A DNA stretch of 37,485 bases from positions 1 to 37,485 of the forward strand of contig NZ_JADQTO010000050.1 in assembly GCF_015704865.1 (NCBI RefSeq). The letters run 5' to 3'. Shown piece after piece: positions 1 to 7,841 of the stretch (position 1 is its first letter; every line of letters starts with the position of its first letter). Source of the stretch: Actinoplanes aureus (GTDB taxonomy: Bacteria; Actinomycetota; Actinomycetes; Mycobacteriales; Micromonosporaceae). The position numbers and the translations under genes were made by a program. Under the pieces are notes generated by a model. That model did not search any database, had not been told where the DNA came from, and saw nothing but the letters and a program-made list of their open reading frames with translations.

Positions 1-86
1 TGTGGCAAGTCGAGGCCTTGGCCAGGAGAACGGAATGGGATGAGGTCAGGGCGTTGGCAAGGACGGCATTGACTCTCCTGGCCTGA
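1..86 (+). CDS. C-terminal end of an unidentified protein (partial, 5' end outside window)
   Basis: An open frame enters from the left edge and stops with TGA at 84-86. It reads WQVEALARRTEWDEV and continues as an Ala/Leu-rich amphipathic helix. The other two plus frames hit stops quickly or give low-complexity peptide. The helix pattern and the GC-rich third positions suggest a true gene end, but only about 27 codons are visible, so no family can be named. Confidence 0.3.
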   Translation, partial: WQVEALARRTEWDEVRALARTALTLLA

Positions 87-231
87 CCGACGCACCACTT
101 TCGGCGGGGCGTGCGCTGGCCGGGATGGTCGCCGTGACGTTGCGTAGCGAGCGACTCGCGGCTAGATCCGTACCCGCCGGGGTGAGCAGTCCGATCCGCA
201 CCCCTCGGATGATGTTTGCGATCATCACCGG

Positions 232-786
232 ATGGAGTTCCTGCTCGATCCGCCCTTTGGCGTCGGTCCGTTACGGCTTGGGATGGCGCCAGACGAGGTA
301 CGGGCGGCGCTCGAGAGCATCGGCCCGCTGCAGCCTACGGCCTATGGCGAGCTCGCCGTGCATCTCGCCAGCGGCTTGGGGTTCAGTGTGGGTTTCGGGG
401 TCGGCGTGACGCTTAACAGGGTTAACGCGATCGAGGTATGGCGTCCACACGAACGTGACGTAGTGCGGTATCGCGACGTCGACGTGCTCGGTGTGCCTGC
501 GCTGGAGGTCGTAGAGCAGCTGCGTCGTCATGTGGAGGTGGAAGCGAACGAGGAGGATGACGGGTTCACCGCGCGAGAGTTGTATCTTGCGCTGTGGCGG
601 CCTTTCGCTGCGGATGACGACCCCGATGAGACGCAGGGTCACTTCTTCCAGTCCGTGCTCATCGCCAGGCCCGGCTACGACGACACTCCGGCCGAGGCGG
701 CGGCACGGCTGGCCGCGCGGGCCACGAACCTGGTTACTGATTCGGGTTCGGTCTCGACTCTTGGGCGGGCGGATTCGCCGCGTTGA
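232..786 (+). CDS. Hypothetical protein, possibly an immunity-type protein
   Basis: This 184-residue soluble protein has no signal peptide and no membrane segment. It opens with a pattern (GVGPLRLGMAPDEVRAAL, residues about 10-27) that resembles the start of small actinobacterial proteins often found beside polymorphic toxins. That resemblance is from memory of the style of such proteins, not from a search. The middle is acidic (EANEEDD) and the C-terminus is Ala-rich. ATG 232 is chosen because the conserved-looking PFGVGPLRLGM segment lies just after it; no strong Shine-Dalgarno is visible upstream, so the start is uncertain. It converges with the Tad operon, and no toxin gene is next to it here. 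Function unknown. Confidence 0.7.
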   Translation: MEFLLDPPFGVGPLRLGMAPDEVRAALESIGPLQPTAYGELAVHLASGLGFSVGFGVGVTLNRVNAIEVWRPHERDVVRYRDVDVLGVPALEVVEQLRRHVEVEANEEDDGFTARELYLALWRPFAADDDPDETQGHFFQSVLIARPGYDDTPAEAAARLAARATNLVTDSGSVSTLGRADSPR

Positions 787-789
787 TCG

Positions 790-948
790 GTGCGTGCAGA
801 ACGTCCGCACATCGGCTATGAGCGTGCCTTACTACCGCAGCGGCCCAAGAACGAGGTGGTCACCCACCGTTACCTGACAGCTCTGGGCCGAGTCTCTGTG
901 ATGGGGCCCGTTGAGGCCGTCCTGCTGGAGCAGGTCGCTCCGTCATAG
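790..948 (+). CDS. Possible small ORF or lost C-terminal extension of the preceding gene
   Basis: The frame of the gene ending at 786 stays open after its TGA, from a GTG at 790 to TAG at 946-948 (52 codons). The product contains RPKNEVVTHRYLTALGRV and VMGPVEAVLLEQVAPS, which looks more protein-like than the alternative frames. There is no convincing ribosome binding site. It may be a tiny gene, a decayed extension of the upstream gene cut off by a stop, or chance. I do not recognise it. Confidence 0.25.
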   Translation: MRAERPHIGYERALLPQRPKNEVVTHRYLTALGRVSVMGPVEAVLLEQVAPS

Positions 949-1059
949 CCGCACCACAGCTCACTATCGATCTACCGCTACGAAATCTTGCTAGAGCCTC
1001 TGGAAGTCGTACGCCGACAGTAGGTCTCGGGCGTGGCGAACGGCTGGCCGATGGGCATG

Positions 1060-4000
1060 TCAGTTGGAGCCGCTGGCGGTTTCGATGTCGGTGCGGCGGC
1101 CGGGACGTTGCAGGTCGGTGATGAGCTGGTCGGCGAGGGTGATGGTTTCGTCGCTGGCCTCGGCGTCGATCTCGGCCAGGGCGCGGTCGAGGGCGCGGCG
1201 CAGGGTGCGGATCGCGTCGAGGTGGCCGAGTGCGGCGCGGGCCCGCATCGCCTGCTGGTACAGCTGTTCGCTGTACGGGCTGTGGCTGATGGCGGCTTCC
1301 AGTGTCCGGGCCTGTGCGGCGGGGTCGTCGGTGATGGCGTCGGCGAGGGCCAGGTGGGCGTCGAGGGCTTGTTGGCGGATGGCCTCGCGGTAGGGCTCAG
1401 CCCATTCGTAGTGGGCGCCGTCGGCGAGTGGGCCGCGGTAGCAGTCGACGGCCCGCTGCAGTGCGTCGATGCGCTGTTGCGGGTCGGTGGCCTGGTGGGC
1501 TTCGCGGATCGCGGTGCGCATCCGCCACAGGTCGATGTCGATTGCATCGTGGTTGAGCGAGTAGCGCTGGTGGGGGTGGGTCAGATAGGTGGCGGGTCCG
1601 CCGATGCGGCGCATGACGGCGCGCAGGTCGGAGACGTAGGTGTGCAGCCGCTCGGGGGCTTTGCTGGCCGGGGCGTCGGGCAGCAGGTCGTCCAGGATGG
1701 CCTCGACGGTGGCGCTGCCGTCGTGGACGGCGAGGTAGACCAGCAGTTCCAGGGCTTTTCTGCGGGGCCGCCGGTCGGGATTGGTGGCCACGATGCCCGC
1801 TTCGCCGAGCACGGTCACCTCGACGTGCCCCGGGTTGTCGGCGTTGTCGACGGTGTTGGGTGCGGGCGGTTGCGGGTGCTCACTGGTGAAGGCGGTCGAG
1901 GGGTCGGGCCACTGTAGGGCGGTGCCGATCTCGGCGTAGCGGTCGGCGGTGGGAGGTGCGCCCTCGCCCGTCTCTGGAGCCGAGGTTGGCTGGTCGGTGT
2001 CGGATTGCGTACCGGCCGGTTCCGCGGCGAGTGTGGTCTTGGTGACGCCGAGGGCGGCGTGGCCGGTGGCGGTGAGTCGCCACACGGTTTGGCCGGTGTC
2101 GGTGCGGATCGTCTCGGCGTGGCCGGTGTGCTCCCACTGCACGAGGTTGGTGGTGACGGTCGGGTACGGCAGGGCGAGATGGGCGGCGATCGCGGCGGCG
2201 GTGGCGTCGCCGTGGTCGGCCAGCGCGGTCAGGACCCGGCCCGCGTCGTCGAGGGGCAGGACGATGCCTGCGGTGCCCGATGATGCGGGTTCGGCATCGG
2301 TGGTGGGCCGGTGCGGTTGCGGTTCGGCTGGAGGCGGGGGCTGCGGCAGCCCGGTGTGCGCTTCGGCCAGGGTGGTGATGACCGCGACGGTCTCGGCGGG
2401 GGTGAGGACGGCGAGCCGGCCGACGTCGGCGGGATGGTGGCCGTGGCGTCCGGTGTCGCCGGCGGTGGTGGAGCCGTCGGTGTCCACGATGATGGTGTCG
2501 CCGGCGGGCCAGTCGCTGAGCAGGATGCCGTGGATGTCGAGGCGTTGGCCTTGGGCGAGCAGGGCGGCGATCCGGGTGCGTTCGTGGCTGCTGGTGGCGT
2601 CGGCCAGTAGCAGGATCGGCGGGGTGGGCTCTTCGTAGGGGTCGGCCGCGCGCATGGCGGTGACGGTGTCGACCTCGTGCGTGTAGACCAGCCGGCTGCG
2701 GTGCAGGATCTGCTGTTCCAGCACGCTGAGGGCTTCGGCGAGGTCGTCGGTCACGACCAGACGCGGGGTGCTGGGCAAGGTGACCGCTGCGGCGCCGAGC
2801 AACGTGGCCGCCGTGGTGGAGGGCAGCATCACCTGGCCGGGCGGGGTACCGGCGTCGCTGTCAGCCAGGGCTGCGGCGAGGAAGCCGCGGGCCGCGGATT
2901 CGGCACCGGGACCGGTCAGGCCCAGCCCGGACGACGGCCACACGGCCGCTGCCGGGTTCGTCGACGCGGGCACGACGGGACGGGCAGCCGGCGCGGCACT
3001 TACGTCGCGGGCAGGGTCTGCTTCGGCGCCGGTGGCCGCGGTCGGGTCGGCGGGTTCGCCGGCGTCACGGTCGTCTTTCCCGCGCGGCGGTTCTGCCGGG
3101 TCGATGTCGGAGAAGTTCAGCGTGTGGGTGGCGGTGGTGGAGGTCGGCGTGGTCCAGGCGGCCGCGGCATCGGTGTCGGCGGCCTGCGGGTCGTCGCGCA
3201 GCCGGCGCCGGATCTGGGTGACCACCGACGGCATCGGCGCCAGGCCCGGGTCGTCGAGGCGCAGGTCGGGGGAGAGGGGGCGGGGGGTGTAGCGGCGGCG
3301 CCGGTGTGCCCAGACGAGGGCGACGGCGGCGGCGACGGCGGCGGCGAGGCCGAGGTCCAGCCAGCTGCCGCTGGCCAGCGATATTCCGGGTGAGGCGGTG
3401 CGGCTGCGTTCCGGCTGTGGTTGCTGTCCTGCCGCGTCGCCGGCGATCGCCGAGGACGGGGCGGGCGAGTTGGTGGGTGCGGACGTTTCGGTGGCACCGG
3501 TGCGGTCGCCGGTCGGCGACGGTGTGGGGGTCGGGCGCGCCGCTGCTGGCGGCGGGTTGTTCGGCGCAGCGGTGCTGCTGTGCGGTTCCGGACGTGGGGG
3601 AGTTGTGGTAGCCGGTGTGGAAGGTGGTGTCGGCGCGGGGGTGTCGGTGACGGGTGTGGTCGGTAGCGGCGTTGCCGGCGTGCCCGGGTGCTCGTTTGGG
3701 CCGGCGACGGCGGGTGGTAGCTGCGGTGGTGTGGCCGGTCGGGTGCCGGGCGGCGGGACGGCGTCGTCGGGCAGGGTCAGCACCCAGCCGCGTTCGATGT
3801 GGTCGCCGCCGAGCATGCGGCCGTTGTCGTCGTAGCGGTCGGCGTTGAGCTGGTAGATCTCCGGCCAGCGGTGCGGGTCGCCGAGCCAGCGGTCGGCGAG
3901 TTCCCAGAGGGTGTCGCCGCGTTTGACGGTGACGGTGTAGTCGTGGCCTGCGGTGGTGACGGTCAGCGGGCCGCTGTGCGCGACGAGCGCGAACCGGGGC

Positions 4001-4566
4001 AGCGGCGTTGACACCTCGGCGGCCGCGGTAACTAGGGCCGGTAGAGCTGTCACGGATGCCGACCGGTTCGCCAGAGCAGAGCTGTCGGCCATCAGGGGTG
4101 CGGCGGCGGTGCTTCCGGCACGCGCGGCCAGTTCCGGGGCGGCGACTGCCGCTGACGGCGGTGTCACGGTAGTGACTACGGCCGGCGGCACGACCAGCGT
4201 GGCGGCGGCTGCGGGCCCGGCGGACATGCCGGCGACCAGCAGCGCGGCGAGTGCCTGGACCGGTGACAGCGCCCGGACACGGCGGACCGGCCGGCCGCGG
4301 CGGGCGGCGGCGATCTCGCCGATCAGGCTGTAGCAGAACGCGGCCCAGACCAGCCACAACGCGCACGCGAGCAGGTTGATCACGGCTTGGTCGGGGAAGC
4401 CGCCGGTGAGCACGGCCTCCCAGCCGGCCACGTTGTTCGGCAGGCGTCGGGGCAGTGGCCAGCCGACGACCGCGGCCAGCGCTGCCGGCAGGCCGGCGAG
4501 CAGGGCGAGCGTGGTCAGCAGACTGGCCGCCCGGATGAGCAGGCGGCCGACCCGGTGCATCAGCAT
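1060..4566 (-). CDS. LysM-BTAD transmembrane regulator-like protein of the Tad locus
   Basis: This protein of about 1,170 residues is the last gene of the Tad operon. The N-terminus has three hydrophobic segments (about residues 12-38, 65-90 and 105-127). A LysM domain follows at about 210-268 (YTVTVKRGDTLWELADRWLG), then a long Pro/Thr linker, a fourth membrane segment (about 404-422) followed by HRRRR, a long cytoplasmic part, a winged-helix segment (AIAAHLALPYPTVTTNLVQW), and a C-terminal OmpR-like wing plus BTAD repeat domain (about 917-1140). LysM normally binds peptidoglycan and BTAD occurs in SARP-type activators, so the layout suggests a wall-anchored protein with an inside regulatory part. 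DNA binding is not proven. ATG 4566 sits about 10 bases after GGGAG; a GTG at 4575 is the alternative start. It lies 22 bases after the TadG-like gene. Confidence 0.85.
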   Translation of the reverse strand: MLMHRVGRLLIRAASLLTTLALLAGLPAALAAVVGWPLPRRLPNNVAGWEAVLTGGFPDQAVINLLACALWLVWAAFCYSLIGEIAAARRGRPVRRVRALSPVQALAALLVAGMSAGPAAAATLVVPPAVVTTVTPPSAAVAAPELAARAGSTAAAPLMADSSALANRSASVTALPALVTAAAEVSTPLPRFALVAHSGPLTVTTAGHDYTVTVKRGDTLWELADRWLGDPHRWPEIYQLNADRYDDNGRMLGGDHIERGWVLTLPDDAVPPPGTRPATPPQLPPAVAGPNEHPGTPATPLPTTPVTDTPAPTPPSTPATTTPPRPEPHSSTAAPNNPPPAAARPTPTPSPTGDRTGATETSAPTNSPAPSSAIAGDAAGQQPQPERSRTASPGISLASGSWLDLGLAAAVAAAVALVWAHRRRRYTPRPLSPDLRLDDPGLAPMPSVVTQIRRRLRDDPQAADTDAAAAWTTPTSTTATHTLNFSDIDPAEPPRGKDDRDAGEPADPTAATGAEADPARDVSAAPAARPVVPASTNPAAAVWPSSGLGLTGPGAESAARGFLAAALADSDAGTPPGQVMLPSTTAATLLGAAAVTLPSTPRLVVTDDLAEALSVLEQQILHRSRLVYTHEVDTVTAMRAADPYEEPTPPILLLADATSSHERTRIAALLAQGQRLDIHGILLSDWPAGDTIIVDTDGSTTAGDTGRHGHHPADVGRLAVLTPAETVAVITTLAEAHTGLPQPPPPAEPQPHRPTTDAEPASSGTAGIVLPLDDAGRVLTALADHGDATAAAIAAHLALPYPTVTTNLVQWEHTGHAETIRTDTGQTVWRLTATGHAALGVTKTTLAAEPAGTQSDTDQPTSAPETGEGAPPTADRYAEIGTALQWPDPSTAFTSEHPQPPAPNTVDNADNPGHVEVTVLGEAGIVATNPDRRPRRKALELLVYLAVHDGSATVEAILDDLLPDAPASKAPERLHTYVSDLRAVMRRIGGPATYLTHPHQRYSLNHDAIDIDLWRMRTAIREAHQATDPQQRIDALQRAVDCYRGPLADGAHYEWAEPYREAIRQQALDAHLALADAITDDPAAQARTLEAAISHSPYSEQLYQQAMRARAALGHLDAIRTLRRALDRALAEIDAEASDETITLADQLITDLQRPGRRTDIETASGSN

Positions 4567-4588
4567 TCGTGTCACGCTCCCGCGGGTG

Positions 4589-5062
4589 TCAGGTAGGTGG
4601 TCCGAGGGTGGGGGTGGCGGCGGCGGTCGAGGTGACCGTGATCGTGGCGATGCCGAACATGCGCAGCATCGGGGTGGCCTGCCGGCTGGTCGCGGTCACG
4701 GTGATCTCGGCGGCGGTCACCTGCACGTTGCCGGTGGCATCGGCGGCGGCGAGGAACTGCTTGGCGGCCTGGGCGGCGCGTGCCGCATCGAGGCGCACGG
4801 TTCCGTCGGTGCGGTAGGCGCCGGTGTCGATCTGCTGGGCGCCGGCGCGGGCGGCGGCCTGGGCCAGGTCGTAGCCGTGGGCGCGGGCGGCGAACACCGC
4901 ACCGCCGCCGAGGAGCCCGGCCGCGGCGACGATGGCGATCATGCCGATGAACAGCAGCATGACGGCGACGGCGCCACGGTCGTCGCCGCGCGCCGCGGTG
5001 AGCTGGCGGCGTAGGCCGCTCACCACACCGGCACGGGCGGCTGCTCGCAGGTGAGGTGTCAT
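4589..5062 (-). CDS. TadG-like pilus assembly protein
   Basis: This 157-residue protein has a basic N-terminus, then DDRGAVAVMLLFIGMIAI, a single hydrophobic helix at about residues 29-52 and an Ala/Thr-rich exported part. The Gly before the helix (RG then AVAV) matches the prepilin-type cleavage site of Tad pseudopilins. The usual Glu at mature position 5 is a Met here, which is typical of TadG-like Flp-pilus proteins rather than pilins. The start ATG overlaps the stop of the upstream TadE-like gene (ATGA). It probably acts in pilus assembly at the membrane with the TadE-like proteins. Confidence 0.8.
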   Translation of the reverse strand: MTPHLRAAARAGVVSGLRRQLTAARGDDRGAVAVMLLFIGMIAIVAAAGLLGGGAVFAARAHGYDLAQAAARAGAQQIDTGAYRTDGTVRLDAARAAQAAKQFLAAADATGNVQVTAAEITVTATSRQATPMLRMFGIATITVTSTAAATPTLGPPT

Positions 5063-5493
5063 GTGTCTGCCCGATACCGGTCGAGAGGGCTGCTAGATGC
5101 TGCGGTCATCGTCAGGGAACCGGGCAGTCCGATGCCGAGCAGTCCGTGGGTGGTCACGGTGCAGCGGACTTCGACGGTGACCGTGCCGCCGCGCCGGAAC
5201 TGGCTGGTGTCGACGGTTACGGACATCCGGGCGCACCGGTCGGACAGGTTGGCGGTGGCGCTGCCGTGGGCGGCCGCCGCGGCGGCCGGGGCGGTGCGGG
5301 CCAGCGACGCGGACCGGGAGGCGGCACCGGCGGCGCTGTTGACGTCGATGGTGGCGCGGCCCACGTTGAAGGCGCCGACGAGCAGGAAGATCAGCAGCAC
5401 TGCCATGGGCACGCCGAGGGCGAGTTCGACGGCGATCGACCCGCGATCATCATCGCGGCCCGACGCGGGGGCTCCGGTGGTAGAGGACGTCAT
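5059..5493 (-). CDS. TadE-like pseudopilin
   Basis: This 144-residue protein has the segment DDRGSIAVELALGVPMAV near residues 15-32. It is a class III-type prepilin motif: Gly just before the cut, then Ser, and Glu at mature position 5, followed by a hydrophobic helix. The rest is an exported Ala/Thr-rich domain with two Cys (CARM, RCTV) that could form a disulphide. The start overlaps the previous stop by four bases (ATGA), and its own stop overlaps the next start in the same way. It is a probable substrate of the prepilin peptidase encoded at 13907-14662. Confidence 0.82.
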   Translation of the reverse strand: MTSSTTGAPASGRDDDRGSIAVELALGVPMAVLLIFLLVGAFNVGRATIDVNSAAGAASRSASLARTAPAAAAAAHGSATANLSDRCARMSVTVDTSQFRRGGTVTVEVRCTVTTHGLLGIGLPGSLTMTAASSSPLDRYRADT

Positions 5494-5891
5494 GGGACGT
5501 ATCTCTCGGTAGGGGCATGGACGGTGACGCTGATCGGGAACGGCAGGCCGCGGGTGTGACCACGTACGGTCACGGTGGTGACGGCGGCGCTGCGGCTGAC
5601 ACTCACGGACGGGTCGTCGATGAAGGAGCCGCCCAGGTCGGCGAGCAGAGCTGCGGCATCCGCGTGGCCTGCGGCGGCGCTGCCCCCGACCACCCGGGTG
5701 GTCTGTGCGGCGTGGTCGGCGGCGGCGTGCGCGGCCAGGCTGCCCGCGCCCCAGGCGAACATCTGCAGCAGTAATAGCACCACGCTGAGCACGATTGGGG
5801 CGCCGAGGGCGAACTCCACCGCGCTCGAGCCGCGGTCGTCGCGCAGCAGGCGACGCCAGCGGCCAGTCGCGGCGGGAGGAGCGCCGGGCAC
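5490..5891 (-). CDS. TadE-like pseudopilin
   Basis: This 133-residue protein has DDRGSSAVEFALGAPIVL at about residues 18-35, with the Gly cut site, Glu at mature position 5 and Phe at position 6, then a hydrophobic helix. The exported part is Ala/Val/Thr-rich. The GTG start shares one base with the TAG stop of the pilin gene, and the end overlaps the next TadE-like gene by four bases. Two TadE-like paralogues in a row, followed by a TadG-like protein, match the usual actinobacterial Tad layout. Confidence 0.82.
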   Translation of the reverse strand: MPGAPPAATGRWRRLLRDDRGSSAVEFALGAPIVLSVVLLLLQMFAWGAGSLAAHAAADHAAQTTRVVGGSAAAGHADAAALLADLGGSFIDDPSVSVSRSAAVTTVTVRGHTRGLPFPISVTVHAPTERYVP

Positions 5892-6100
5892 TACTGGAAC
5901 ACCCAGTTGGCGACGATCTGGGTGACGCCGTTGCGGTACGCCGCGTACAGGCCGATGACGGCCAGAGCGCCGAGGCCGATGCCGATCGCGTACTCCACGG
6001 CGTGGCTGCCCCGCTCAGGTTGGCGGCGCAGTTCGTCGGCGCGGGCGTGCAGCGTCGCGGCGGCGTACGCGATCAGGGCGAGCGCGGGGTTGCGGTGCAT
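5891..6100 (-). CDS. Flp-like major pilin precursor
   Basis: This short protein of about 69 residues has a long basic leader and then ERG/SHAVEYAIGIGLGALAV. Cutting after the Gly gives a mature pilin of about 38 residues with Glu at position 5 and Tyr at position 6, the signature of Flp pilins, and a single hydrophobic helix. ATG 6100 is preceded by GGAG at a good distance; a GTG at 6106 lies too close to that site. It sits between TadC and the TadE-like genes. It is the likely main pilus subunit, cut by the A24 peptidase at 13907-14662. Confidence 0.85.
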   Translation of the reverse strand: MHRNPALALIAYAAATLHARADELRRQPERGSHAVEYAIGIGLGALAVIGLYAAYRNGVTQIVANWVFQ

Positions 6101-6111
6101 GACCACTCCTG

Positions 6112-6978
6112 TCAGCTGGTGATCGAGACGATGGCCGGGTAGATCAGAAACAGCAGGAAGATCGAGGTGAGCGCCATCAGCGGGATGCTCATCCGTTCGG
6201 TGGCCGACTCCGCCTCGGCCTCCATCTCGGCGGTGAGCCGGTCAGCGAGGGCCTCGCCGCGTTGCAGCAGCGCCTCCCGGATCCGGGTGCCCTCGCCGGC
6301 CGCGAGTTGCAGGGTCCCGGCGAGCTGTTCCAGCTGCACCACGCCGGTGCGCTCGCCCAGCTCGCGCACCGGTATCCAGATCGGGATCCGACTCACCCGG
6401 GCGGTGACCAGCGCCTCGCGGATCCGGCGGGCAGCCCAACCCTCGGCGATCGATGACGCGTCGTTGAGGGCTTGCTCGATCCCCGCGCCGGCAGCCAACG
6501 CGGGAGGCACGACGTCGAGCAGCGCGGCGAGGGTGTGCCGCATCAGCAACCGGCGTTCCTCGGCTTCCTCGTGCACCGACAGCTCACCGACGATGAACGC
6601 GCCGGCGCCCAACGCGAGGCCGATCCACAGCGGCACGGTCAGGCTGATACCGGCGCCCATGACGTTGAGCACGGCGACGGTCGCCGGCGGGGCGAGCAGG
6701 CCGAGCACGGCGAGCCCGACCTGAGCGGCGAGGTACTCGTGCGGGTCACGTTCCAGGATGGCGAGGTCTTTACGGACCCGTTCGCGGGGCAGCCCGAGGT
6801 GCTGCAGCGGGGACCCGAGCGCCTGCAGCAGTCGTTGCCGGCCGTGTGCCACGGGCGGTGGTGGGCGGCGCAGGGTGTCGATCGCCGCTGCCAGCGGCGG
6901 CCGGGCCGGCGCGAGAGCGAGAACGAGGACCGTCAGGCCGAGGCCGATACCCGCGCCAATCACAATCATCGTGGTCAC
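6112..6978 (-). CDS. tadC: TadC-like type II/IV secretion F-domain protein
   Basis: This 288-residue membrane protein is of the GspF/PilC-like platform type. It has an N-terminal membrane segment, two hydrophobic stretches around residues 85-130 (VGLAVLGLLAPPATVAVL and LWIGLALGAGAFIVGEL), a soluble F domain (about 138-255) and a C-terminal membrane helix ending in LFLIYPAIVSITS. It is expected to sit in the inner membrane with TadB and couple to the TadA ATPase. The GTG start overlaps the TGA of tadB (GTGA), which suggests coupled translation. Confidence 0.88.
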   Translation of the reverse strand: MTTMIVIGAGIGLGLTVLVLALAPARPPLAAAIDTLRRPPPPVAHGRQRLLQALGSPLQHLGLPRERVRKDLAILERDPHEYLAAQVGLAVLGLLAPPATVAVLNVMGAGISLTVPLWIGLALGAGAFIVGELSVHEEAEERRLLMRHTLAALLDVVPPALAAGAGIEQALNDASSIAEGWAARRIREALVTARVSRIPIWIPVRELGERTGVVQLEQLAGTLQLAAGEGTRIREALLQRGEALADRLTAEMEAEAESATERMSIPLMALTSIFLLFLIYPAIVSITS

Positions 6979-7835
6979 GGGAGCACCGCCACGTCATCGG
7001 CGCTGCCCGTCAAGATGCGCGGCAGGTCCCGGACCCGGCCGGTGCGCACCATCCACACCAGCGCCGCGCCGAACAGGGCCCCGAGTGCGGCGAGAATCAG
7101 CTGCCCGAGCCCGGTGCCGTAGGGGGCGAGGAAGTCCCCGCCGAACATGGCCATCAGCACGACCGTGGACAGCATGACGCAGATGACGATCCTGGTCGCG
7201 GTGCGGGTGCGGGCCCTGCCGGTGGCGATCCGCAGCCGCGACGAGGCCTGCCGCCGAGCGCGGCGGCCGACCCCGGACAGGCCGACGGCGATGTCACGAG
7301 CCTGATACTGCGCGGCCTGCAGCAGCACGTTGGCGACCATGTCGGCGGTCGGATCGGACAGATCCTTCGCGAATGCCCGCAACGCGTCGGGCAGCCGGAT
7401 CCCGGCCCGCAACGCCTCCGCTAACCGGGACAGCTCGGAGCGGATCTCCACCGGGGCGACCGCCGCGGTCTCCAGGATCGTCTGCTCGATCCCGGCCGCA
7501 GCGCGCAACGTACCGGACAGGTCCTCGGCCCACGCGGCGATCGCCTCGACCCGGGCCAGGGTGCGCTTCTGCGCCCGGTCCGGGCCGAGCACGCTCGGCA
7601 GCGCCCACGCGGCGATCCCGGCGAGTACCGCCGCGATCGGCCACCGGGTCGCCGCCCCGATGACGGCGCCGACGGTCAGGACAGCGGCGATCCGCAGGGC
7701 AGACATGCCGGCGCGGGCCCGGCGACGCTCGGCGCGGGCCGGCCGGTCCGGGCGCGCCCGTGCCCGCACCCCACTAACCAGTACGAGCACCGCGGCACCG
7801 ATGCCGGCGCCCAACAACGCGAACAACGCCCTCAT
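6975..7835 (-). CDS. tadB: TadB-like type II/IV secretion F-domain protein
   Basis: This 286-residue membrane protein is paired with TadC. It has an N-terminal helix (LFALLGAGIGAAVLVLVSGV), a second helical pair at about residues 45-80, a central F domain with the pattern AWAEDLSGTLRAAAGIEQTI, and C-terminal helices. TadB and TadC form the platform on which the TadA ATPase drives pilus assembly. It starts with ATG 7835, six bases after the tadA stop, and overlaps tadC at its end. Confidence 0.88.
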   Translation of the reverse strand: MRALFALLGAGIGAAVLVLVSGVRARARPDRPARAERRRARAGMSALRIAAVLTVGAVIGAATRWPIAAVLAGIAAWALPSVLGPDRAQKRTLARVEAIAAWAEDLSGTLRAAAGIEQTILETAAVAPVEIRSELSRLAEALRAGIRLPDALRAFAKDLSDPTADMVANVLLQAAQYQARDIAVGLSGVGRRARRQASSRLRIATGRARTRTATRIVICVMLSTVVLMAMFGGDFLAPYGTGLGQLILAALGALFGAALVWMVRTGRVRDLPRILTGSADDVAVLP

Positions 7836-7841
7836 CGCGTC

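Noticed and set aside
2677..3393. Long plus-strand open frames across the LysM-BTAD gene
   Set aside because: They are Gly/Arg-rich mirror frames of a very GC-rich minus-strand gene, with no ribosome site or recognisable domain.
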